A DNA stretch of 64,000 nucleotides from Hofstenia miamia (taxonomy: Eukaryota; Xenacoelomorpha; Acoela; Hofsteniidae): NCBI GenBank assembly GCA_900660155.1, contig CABFPE010000174.1, positions 173,076-237,075 on the forward strand, given 5' to 3'. Positions 46,427 to 58,400 of this stretch are shown piece after piece; the stretch's first letter is position 1, and each line of letters starts with the position of its first letter. The position numbers and the translations under genes were made by a program. Below the pieces are notes generated by a model, which saw nothing but the letters and a program-made list of their open reading frames with translations, was not told the DNA's origin and did no database searches.

Positions 46427-49400
46427 ATACGTCCCGATTCGTACATGGGTTTTTGCAAAAAGCTCAGAAATTTATGTGGAAAATTCTGCTTATATGGTTA
46501 GGTGGAATGAATACATAGAGGGACGTATAGTATATATATAAATATATATATATACATATAGTAATATATTGGCGCTTTGTAACACAATTTTTTTAATATA
46601 TTTGCGCATTGTAATTGAAGACATCGATTTCCGACTATCTTCATTCATTTCATTGACAAAAATTATGACTGTAATTATAATGTTTGGTAGCATCATTTAT
46701 GGAATACTGTATTTATTACTAATTAATTCTTTGAAATGATAAAACTGAAACACAGTGAAGAAGCTCTTTCTATATCTCATTTAATATTGAAGATATCGGT
46801 TTTGAAATCGTTTTAGTTGTTTTAAGACTAAAATTACATCTATAAATGTAATATTAAGTAATAATGTATATAGATCACTGCATTTTCAATCAATGATTTC
46901 CTATAAATGATATTTTCTAAAAATATTGCATTCTTATTGGGTCTCAATTCTAAAAGCTTGCAATCTTTGTAGCAACGTGCAATAATAGTATATCATTAAA
47001 ATAAGAAATTTCAAATGAAAAGAGCTGATAATATATACTTTTTGTCCATATAAACGTACATATGCGCCGTTATTATTATATAATGATAACTTATGTTACT
47101 GTATTTTTTAATATAACTAGAGGCACTATGTAAATTGGGATTAACACAAAGAGTGGACGACCCGAAGAAGGGTGCCTATTTGCCCTATTTGCAAATAGTG
47201 GACCTATGTATATTTTTAAAAAATTCACCTAGAAAAGCTTTGAAATCAATTTTCTAAGTTTAAAAGTAATATTTTAAAAGCACAAGATATTCCTTTCAAT
47301 GCAAAACTACTAAATTTCTAAAATTAAAATAATTAGCGAACTTCTGAAATTAGCCGCTTATAAAAATAATTGAAATGCAAGAAATAATTGTCTAAAACTG
47401 CTACAGGACAATCGGTTCTATATATTGAAGGAAATACATGATTAAGAATTTTTAAAAGAATTTGTTTTTAATGTAAGAAAAGTTAAATGTGGAGGGACGA
47501 ATTAACAGCCAGCATAGGGAAAAACAATTACCAGTGAGTGTATATTTCAAATTTCGCATGATATATGTTTGGCTTGATTAAAATATGTGTGTTTGAACTG
47601 TACGTTAATAGAAAGAGAATGTACTTACGGGAATTGCTGTGAGAGAGAATCGGACAGGCTAGCGGTGGATGCGCGGTGCGAATGTGGCGCTGTAGCTCGC
47701 CCGGGGAGGGATAGGTCGCCGTGCACTGCAGGCATCGCAGCTGGTTCACGCCACCAGTCGCCGCAGGCCGCCGTCCATGGTGCGTTTGCGTATGCGCAGT
47801 CAGAGCCGCCATCGTAGTGTAACCTAAAACACAGTCAATCACGCCCCCTGCCGATCATCAGTTAACAAATTGATCATATATTCACACCTTCAATCAACCA
47901 GTCAATACAAATTATAAATTACCGGACAGTTAAATTATCCCTCAAATTCAAAACAGACAATGTGCGCGGAGAGGCAAAATTTGCAAATTAACATTATTTA
48001 CATTATATTTACACTTGGAGTTTTCAATGGAGATCGCATTGTAGTTAGTGTTCATTCAACTTTTACCAAATATTAAATTAAACTATTAGAAATTATATAA
48101 AACATATACAGCTAGATGATTAACTTTTTCCATTCTAGAATTATATTTCTCACAGGGAGATTTGGTTACAGCTGGATAATTTAGGAATATATAGTCTCAA
48201 ATGCTGGATACTCGAGCTGGTTTTAGTAACCTATTAGATGCAATTTAATCAATAGAAAAAATCATTTCAAGTGCAGAACCTGGCAAAACTATTTTTACAG
48301 ACACCATATTTAGAACATATTCACTCTAAATTACAAAGAAACTAAACATTATTCTAATCAGACACAAATTGGATCAGAAAGATTAATTCCAATAAATACC
48401 GAATAATAAAAACAGCCAGTGACTATTTTTGGATTCACAGGAAAAAGAAAAATAATTGTACTGTATTGGCTTAGATGTAAAAATTAATGAATTTTTGTTA
48501 ATAACCATTTTTTTAAAATACATGAAATGTGCATGTATGAAATAACATTGATATGTATTAACCAATATACTTTGTATTCATTGAATACCAGACAAATACT
48601 CAATGAATTTGAATGATATGTTCAAAAATTACCATGGCGTCTGAATTATATAATTGTAAATGAATTAAATTATATTACTAAAAAGACACCATAGGTCTCA
48701 ACCCCCAGTCGCGATGAGAGAATGACGCCTGTCAATCAAGAATGAGTGGCGGGGNNNNNNNNNNNNNNNNNNNNNNNNNNNNNNNNNNNNNNNNNNNNNN
48801 NNNNNNNNNNNNNNNNNNNNNNNNNNNNNNNNNNNNNNNNNNNNNNNNNNNNNNNNNNNNNNNNNNNNNNNNNNNNCCTTTGGCCGTCACCACAAGGGGC
48901 CAACGGCCACCGAGTGCTGAGAAGGGATGGCTGACTGTGACATGCAGCAGGCAGTCGAATTGTAGTGTCGCGCAAGATAACAAGCATTGTACACTTATTA
49001 AAACATTTCCTCAATTTAGACAGAGGAAACAAAGCAAATATAAATTACACTCAGTTAACTATAACATTTTTAATTATCTCAAAACATTAGCTTTAACTAT
49101 TTATATGATGCCATTTGCGAGCTAATGTACATGTATTTCTTAAGTCAAAAGATTATACATAAGAATATATTCAAATAGATTTTGTAAGAATCCAAAATGC
49201 TGTCGATTGGAAAACGTGTATATTCTTGTATGCAGATAATGAAGTCAAAAGGTCTACGTCTATGTGGTAACACAAACTTTAAGAAGGAATTACTAACAAT
49301 TACCACAAATGAAAAAATTTTTAGCAACAAGGTTATTGCCAACTCTCCCACATTTAGGTTGACAAGAGTTGTAATAGAGCCATTTGGACAATTATACAAT

Positions 49401-52400
49401 CTCCACCTGTTGTAAACACCTACAAATGAAATTAGCCCAATCCGTCATATCTAAAACCAATAAAAAAACTTTTTGTAAATATAGAAATAAAACGAATAAC
49501 AGAAACGATATTAAATGAAAATAATGTGGCATCAATTGTATTTCTTAACAACTCAAAGTAAGAGAAACAGAACATTGTATAAAACAATTTTGAAAAATCC
49601 GAGGCACATTGTATAGAAATTGCAGTCCCGGTATCTTCGAAGCTTCTTACAAGTGTGGTTGATAATAAAAGAATAAAAAACTTAATTGCAAGGTTTCGAA
49701 AAATTTCTAAATCTTCTCTAAAATTTTCCGAAAAGTTAGGTGTGAACGCAAAATTCCTTATCTTATAGTTGAGTTTCATTACTTATTGATAATAATCAGG
49801 TAATACTACCTTGAAACTAAATATGAAAAAAAAATTGAAAACCGTAAGAAAACTAGAGACAATGTAAGGATTACATGAAGTTATAAAAATATAAATGTTG
49901 CATTCACGGTTATTGCTTTCTGCTTGGCTGTATTTAATAAGTAGTAGTGTGCTGAGCACTAGGAGCGGTGAATGTATCAGTGTACTGCATGGATGCAATA
50001 TATTTTGCGACCAACTGTGCCATATTTAGTAGAGATAGCTAATTATTGTACATTGCAGAAGACCACAAGCTGTGAAAGTTAGTCCAATTTCCATTTAAAC
50101 AAGTGACATGCAGAGACAAGTCCATTGTTGCAAGCCCACTCGCTACGGGGCATCTCCTATTCAATAAACCATTACACGGACGCGACAATATTAATTGAAA
50201 GACTTACTATCGCGTTGTATAAACATATTTTAAATACACCTGTAAAACATAACAGGAAATTTTGTTTTAAAGGAACATGAAAAGGATGTCTAATTCTTAC
50301 TAGTCAGATTTTCTTAGATAATTAAACAATGCCGTTGCATTTTATTACTACGTATAAACTTATGTGAAATGCCACATGAATCGCAAATTTTAATACTGGA
50401 AAACAATGCATTTACTAATACTGACTGAAAATTTAGGAAATGGGTTTTTTAGCTTAACACAATGATGGAGATGAGCAGAAAACTTTGGCCCAAGCACGGG
50501 CAGTCCCATTTAAATTAATACTAATTTGGCCCATTTTAAGCCCATGTTATGATCCTTACCAAAAATAATTTCATTAATTTTTCAGTTTGATAGTCCAAAA
50601 GTTGGGTATCTTAGAAACTTATAATAAAACCTACACATTGAAATGAAAAACTTATATTGAATTTTAAAAGAGTATATGATACTAATGCAAAATTTGTAAA
50701 TGTAACTAATAATTTTCGAAACATTGCTTATAACTTATATGACATTGCTTGGATTTGCGTTAATTTGTGAGAACTGTTGCGCGATAGAAAATAAATTTTA
50801 AAATTTCAGCTCATTTTTTCCAATACTTGAGCTAAACCTGGCCCATGCTCATCCTTAACTTAAGCGGAATTGCAAGAGTGCTAGAACAGCATACATCTCA
50901 AATTCAGTGCATTGGCCCAGGACTGGGCTAAAATTATCAAAGTTTGGAAATCCAAATGGACAAACCAAAAAGCTAAAAAAATAAACTCTTAAAACGTTTT
51001 ATATCTTAAACATATACTCAAAATTTATTTTTGCACAAAATTTAATCAATAAAATATTTAAATTCCAGCTAAATTTTCTTTTGTGCAAGCAGGAGCGTAT
51101 TAAGGAATTTCTGATGGGAGGGGGGGGTCGTTAATGTGCATTTTACGGATTTTGTTCTTAATTTGTTAAATGTTTTTCATGAAAACATTATTCTCTAACC
51201 AAAAAAATCAGTGCTGAAAGCCGGAAGGGGGGCCATTGCCGCATGTCTCTCTTAAATTCGCGTCTGCATGTGAAAATGCACTATCTAAATTCAAAGTTCA
51301 CTTGAAATGATACATTGATAAAAAATAAGAAAACGACAAGACCTAATTATAACATGAATATTTATTACTTCAATTTTGATCACTTAGTTGTTCTAGTGGT
51401 AAAAATTCTCACTGTGGCGACTAATTCATCAAACGACAAGAAATTTATCTTCGAACATATTTAGTCGACTAAAAGTGTCAGCTTTACAAAAACAGGAACA
51501 AATCGAAATCATGAAAAATTAAAAATATTCTAGCATTCTACATTTAAAAGACAGGAAGAACAGAATAATGCGAATGTAATGGAATTCATTAAAATTGATA
51601 CCGTAAATCGAGGTTTAAAAATTTTTCCAGTAGTTGGCATTTTAAAAAACAATTAAAAACTACTTGATGTTTAAGTATTAAGAAGAGTTATTATAATTTC
51701 TCTTAATATGGAATTTTTCAAAAAATAGAAAAAATCAAGATATTGAGAAATATAAGACGGAAAAAACCAAAGTACACTTTTTCATATAGACAAACAAGTC
51801 AACAACATATTCAAGCAACGCTGATAGCAGATTTGAAACCGGCCGATGCAAGGCCCACTAAGAACTAAGGCTAACCTGTAAAAAACAATGCTCTAAGAAA
51901 GATACCTCTATGCTATGCTCCAATCACTAAATTTGAGTACAGTAAAGTAGTAAGCAGGCTACCAGCTCCTTACTTTGTAAAACTTCATGAAATTTCTTTG
52001 CATGCATTTCGTTTTTACCAGAAAAATATCCCTATATAACAATTTCTTTGCAAAAAAGCAACAAAAAACAGCTAAAATTGTGCAAAAATTTACATTATGC
52101 ATAAAATATACATTTGCAGTTGCAACCATTTAGGTAATTACAGCAAATTCATATTTTGAAGTAACGAGCAGTATCCCAGCATGAAGTGCAGCGTTTTACA
52201 CGTGTTATTACTTACAAGTGTGAGCACAAATGGACATTCACAGTTACAACAACAAGGAAGTTAACATTACCACGAAGCCGAACAGTTTGACACCTAGGAA
52301 ACCTAATATGTTACATTCCAGGTCTACGTAAACACTCAATATTTCTATTAATTGCAGGGGATTTTAAAAATTACGCATTTCCTTGAAGTAAGTAGACTCT

Positions 52401-55400
52401 GCTAAGAGTACAAAAATTAAACCAAAAAATTATAAATGAAAAAATAACTAAAATGGAAAAACTAAGTTAAGTAATTTTAGAATTTTTGTTAGTTAACAAG
52501 TAAATTGACCGACCTAAACTAATACACTACAACTTACATGTAGAATAAACACAGTTGCAAAAAATTATAGGCAAGAATTTATAAAGTATTTGCACGCCAT
52601 CTTGCGAGATGAAATAATAGTTGTATGATCGTGGATTGAAAATACAACTAATGAAACAGTTTCCTTACCAAATCTATGTCTAAATAAGTGTATTTCATAA
52701 AAAATGATATTGAAATGGTAAAGAAAATTTGGAATTTATCAGTACATTTGTAGTTGAGATAAATTATATCTCCAAAAACTAATCGTCTATTAACTTAGGC
52801 TTTCTTTTTAAGTTACAAAACTATAAAGAACAATAAAACAGATTTAGTTTTACTAGTTTGGCATAGTCACCACTAAATAGTAGATATTTGACAATGAAAT
52901 AGCCTGTGTAGTTTCCTTTGTCTTAGGCGTGTGTTTAAATCTTGGATCCTTGGACACTCAGTAAAGAATAATCTTATATAACCACAAAGGAATTCACAAG
53001 AATTCGCTTGAGATTGAATGTTAAGTGTTAAAAATATTGTGAAAATTAAACTCATTAAATAACATTGAACTCATTAAATGAAAAATATATATTTACAAAA
53101 CAACCAATTAAAGCAAGCAAAAGATTCGGATATTAAATTAAATGAAACAAAAATTTACGCAAGATGGCGTTAAATAAAAAACATACCTCTATTACATAAT
53201 AAGCACTGAAAAGGTTTGTTAGAATTATGAGTCTTCAAATGAATCTTTAGATGATCACTTCGTGAGAAACACGCACTGCAAACAGTACACGCATAACGTT
53301 TATCACCTAAAAGCACGAATGATGTAACAAGAATCCCTCGTTCAAGTAAAAGTTGGATTAGTTTAAAAAGGAATTGCATTATGAATGGATTTTCGATCTT
53401 TAAACTATGTAGAAATATCAGGCTTGTCGTCGGGTGAAATTTATGTACCCACTATCCACACAAAGCCCTAAGAAATATTTATAAATACACACCACTTGTC
53501 CCACGTCACACAGTAAGACTACAAATTTTTCTCACAAATACACATCAATTTTTTTTGACAAACTGTCACAAATATTTCAATAAAGCATTTTTAGACACTG
53601 AGGATTTTATGAATATTCTAACATGCATTAATATGCATAAAATGATAATAAAATTTTAAAACTTAATCACTTGCTTCCCATAGTCATTCAGTAGCACTAT
53701 TTTTTATAGTTTATAATATGATGCTAATATCATAATTTTTAAAGTAATTAACGATGCCTTACAAATTCCGACACGCTAAAATTTCACCCCATACCGCATG
53801 TGGTGTAGGGATCTCTACTCCCACAACAAGTTGATATCATTACATAAATACATAAAATACATCTCAAAAGTCACTAGATGTAAAGAAATATATTTTTATC
53901 CGGCATCAAAGAACCAAGTGGTATCATGAATTCAGTTAAAAAACTCATTAAATAAAACTTTAGTACAGTAAAAGAAAAATTACAAACCTGTATGCAGCCG
54001 AACGTGTCTATCACGACTTCGTTTATGTTTAAAAAATCGTTGACAGAATTCGCATTGATAGGGCATCGCGTCTGAATGAACTTGCTCATGTCGCTTGAGA
54101 TAACTCAAGCGCGTAAACATTTTCTGACAAAATTGACAGCCATAAGGGTTGATAGGGTCATCTGTTGTCCGATAAAGCGTTGAATAACCTAAAATTAAAG
54201 GTTTCAAATTTTGCCGCAATAAACTAAGGCAGAACAAATTAAAATTTATAATGCAAATCAGAAATATTCGTTAACATAAACATATGAGTTTACTGAAATC
54301 AGGATGAAGTGAATTATCTTAGGAATTAAAAAAATAACAAGAGCATCTTCTTTCCCATGTTATACTTTCACCTTAAGCTGATGCTGGCATTCAAATGGAC
54401 ATTTGTCGCTTTAGCGTTCAATGACAACAATCATACTATTAAAAAATTACAACAAAAAATGGCATTCGGAGGTAAAACTATTAAATTTAAAAATCATACC
54501 CCGCATCAAACCGAAACCCCATTAACTCAAGCATTTCGCATCAGCCCTAACCCATATTGCTAAAGTAAAAACATTTTATGCATAAAAATGATCTAAAAAT
54601 TTTATTTTCTAAGCAAGCTAATATTTCTAGGTACCTTCGTGTTAAATATCACGGCTTATCGTAATCTATGGAAAGCATCCATATCGAGGCAGTTAGTGCC
54701 TCCTTTCATATTAGTATAATTACTTATGTGGTTCCTCTCACTATACCCAAACAACAAATGGCTAGCTAGTCCCACAATCAACTCTATAAATATGAAAACA
54801 ACAAAATTTCTTAAACTAAGACAACTTCGGATGACAATTTCAAGTTGATCACAGACACAACCAACGTTTGCAAAAGAGAGTGGAAAAATTTCTTACCAAA
54901 TTTAGAAGTGAAAGGAATAAATTTGCAATAACTTAATCATTTACAATTAAACATTTCTATGAGGTTTCATACTCTGAGGTAGCCACTAGAAGAGGCGTTG
55001 GCATTAATTATATATGTAGCGTGCTATCATTAAAAATTCTTCGCTTTATGATCACATTGGTGAGCAACTAGGGAAAGGAGGAATTTCCTTTTCATTTACC
55101 AATCAGATGAATGCAATAAAGCAACCTGGCAATAAACAGATTTATAGAAATTTCCAACTTATTACAATTTTGTGTGGCGCCAATTTTGATATTGCTTCAC
55201 CTTATTATTACAACATTAAATTCACGAGAGTCTGGTGAATGCGTTTAAATTTAAACAAACTCATATTTGAAAATACCAAAATATTACCAAAAATGGTTCA
55301 TGTATATTTGAATAAAAACATTAAAGAAGATCATCTGGTAGGTGTAAACGATCATAAATTTGAACTATAAATGCCAAAATTAGTGATAACACTTTTTACT

Positions 55401-58400
55401 AAAAATCGCAGATTCAAATTCGATTTTTGGCAGCATGAACTGTAGTACTTAAGACTTTAGAGGAAAATAATAGTCGTTTGATTTTCACAGATTATCTGAA
55501 AAACGAATTTAGACGTTAGCTTGACTATTGAAAAAATCAATAATCAAGATGCCTAAGCACCGAAAAAACTAGATACATCATTTAATATCGTACCAAAATT
55601 ACAATGATAAACACTGAGGAAGAAAATACATTCTTAGTACTAACGTATTTTATAATAAGGCGAATAAACTAGAGCAATAGGATCAATTACTAAAATAGAA
55701 TTTTTCTAAAATAGCTCTTAAAAAACAGATGTTAGGTATTTTAGGTTAAAATTAAGATGCAAAAAATGTATAAGGGAATTTAAAAAAATAAAATCATCCC
55801 GGAATGAACTTTGCCAAGATTTGGTTTATAATGGAATTGATGGTAAAGTAATCAGAAGTAAGTTTACAAAGTTCTGCCCATTTGAAAGTAGATGTGACGC
55901 AAAATATGATATTAGCAATTTACGATACTCAGAAGAGATGTCATTGCGAATTAGTGTGATAAACGCTTTCGTAGAATAATATCTCCCATCAATTAAAAAA
56001 GTCACATTTGTTATTAGAGTTAATTTGGCTTTTTTGTAAAGTTATTAAAAAGTTTAGTGTCAAATTAGTCGATGGACGCCAATTGGTCGCGTGCGGACAA
56101 TAACCCGAAACCTGGAGGCAACGGCAATATAGCGAATAACAAAACAAATTCTGCTTCGTCGCAGATCAGACAAAAGATGGCAATTGATGCAGTCGTCGAA
56201 ATGACACAGGCATTGTTTACGTCACGAAATCATTTCACCCTGTCAACAAGATGATAACAAGTTTTATTATTTGGTGATAATATGCAAGGTTGACAGTTAC
56301 GTAATGTTCAATTCAATACTGAAAGTGATACACAACAAAAGCGAAAAAATCAAGTCCAATTGCAAACTTCAATATCACATCTTATAAAAGAGGTTGAAAT
56401 TAGTAAACGCAGAAACATCCCACCTACACTCAACTTTGTTCTCTTTCCTTTCCATAGGAATTCTTAATAATTCAGGCCATATGAGCATAAAATATTTTTA
56501 CATGATACTTACATTTTTGCATGTTAAATAGCATTTATAACAACAAATCGGAGGTATCACTACTTGAAATATCAGTTTTCATACACCAAAACTAAAGAAG
56601 CAGGAATTATGCAAAACAAATACACTCGTTTCAGCTCGATGTTTAAACAAATTCCCGGGCTAATGACGCACTATATTTACTTTTTAAATAATACACACTA
56701 TTGAACGTCATATCGTGTGAAAAACAGAAAAAATAGCGTTGGTCAAAAAACACCAAAAATCGAAAATTTACAAACATCTCAGTATATTAGATTTTCAAAA
56801 ATCTCTGAATTAATATTGTGAGCCTCAGGTTGAGCTTTATAAAAATAATCTTATAAAAAAGAATTACCGTGCTTTCTCAGCAAGCATAAAGTTTTTAACC
56901 TATAAAACAGCTTTTTCCCAGCAAAGAAAAATTTCCTTAAAAATGCGAAATACGTACACTTATATCATTTAGTTGTACCAAATTAAAATCTGAAATTACA
57001 AACAAGGTTAAAAGTATGACTACATAAAAACAAAAAGTATTTGTATAGACTGAAAACGCCAAAAGTTGATTTCAATGAGGCCTAAATTGCAGTTCTAAAT
57101 AACTGCACATAAATAAAGGAAGTAATTTCAACAAACATTGCCTTTGATTTTACATAAATGACAATTTTTATAAATAATTGGAAAAATGCCTTTAAAGTTT
57201 TAGAAAGTCACGCGAGGCAAAATATGTCAACAAGTGAATAAACAATTGCCATAGAAATCTACTGAAAATATAAGTCGAAGCGGCGTTGTTGATATATTTT
57301 TGGGAGAGATCCAAAATTAAGCACATGTCATTGGGGAGTTTTAATTAGGGGAGTCGAATGAAAGATCATTAATTAATATAGGTGGCATTTATATACGCAT
57401 GGACTCCCAATTAACATTTATATATTTGCTTCATATTGCTCTAGGTGTGGGAATAATGCACACAAAAATATTTCACTCACCTTATTCAGAAAGCCATTAA
57501 ACGGGAAACAAATATTTTTTTTTAAATTAAATAGATTTGGAAAAATATTAAAAATACCAAAAGTTTAAAAAATCTGTTTTCAGACAAGCTGTCAATTCAC
57601 CTATGATTCTCAACATTGGAAGCAAACTTTAACCAAACTATTGGTTATTTCTGCTAGTGGCGTAGCACTATATGGCCCCGGTGGGGGTTCTCCAATTTTC
57701 TATAAATTGTCAGCATTTTAAAGTTATTTATGTGGTTTGTACACGTAAATTAGACGAATTTCGTGTAAATTTTCTACAATAGTTTACACATTTGCATTCA
57801 AAATATATTTTAATGATAGTTTCGAGATAATACGTTTTTCTGCATCCAGGATGCTATAATGAGAATTCAAAATTACAAATTTTTTAAACAGTTAAGCTAA
57901 TTACAGATGGCCCCAAATTTTTTGGTGCACAATGCCTCTGATTTGTGCAATCAATACGGAAGAGTAAATAAAAATTAACATTTAATCAATTTTTTTGAAA
58001 AAATGCAGTAAAAGCAGTGTTCAAATTGTCAGGCAACTTTAATGTTGAAAAGCTAATTTGAATTATATTCGTTTCTAAAAAAATTAATCTCTACATTAAG
58101 ATTTTAGCTCTTATATTCGAATCATATAAACAATAACATAAATTACACTAAGCAAATAACATGCATGTCGCAAAATGTTTTCAGCGTTCAAAAATTAAAA
58201 TTGAATGAAGAGCAAGCGCTAAATCAATCACGAAAAGTAATGTGCTTTGCAACCAAATGCCAGTCATGTTGACTAGTAACAAAATCAGCAACAACCACAG
58301 AATTAATAATTTAAAACTCCCGCTTTAACATGACAATAAGTAACGTAAGTTGATTGGCGCTGTCAAATCATGTGACGAGCAACGATGTACGTTAAATAAT

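Larger units (their letters stand above)
39605..47628 (-). other. Intron D-E, 8.0 kb, with candidate conserved elements
   Basis: This contains a lone N beside an AT tract (41292), AT microsatellites (41261-41291, 41932-41968, 46392-46423, 46529-46560), and compact less AT-rich islands at 42160-42370 and 44290-44590. The plus-strand open frames in those islands (42175-42357, 42727-42957, 44310-44594) show no domain that I recognise. I see no ZNF423 exon here, although the N leaves room for one. Confidence 0.5.
47829..53186 (-). other. Intron C-D, 5.4 kb, with a sequence gap
   Basis: Contains a 122-N gap (48755-48876) flanked by unusually GC-rich sequence, a hAT-like MITE (51090-51266), GGGC-rich dispersed-repeat sequence at 50500-50930, and a small island at 50095-50220. 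No further ZNF423 exon is visible, but one could be hidden in the gap. Confidence 0.5.

Noticed and set aside
46273-46696. Short minus-strand open frames with YIYIYIY runs
   Set aside because: They are translations of (AT)n microsatellites.
48736-49125. Open frames across the N gap on both strands
   Set aside because: Most residues are undetermined (X). The frames exist only because N codons are not stops.
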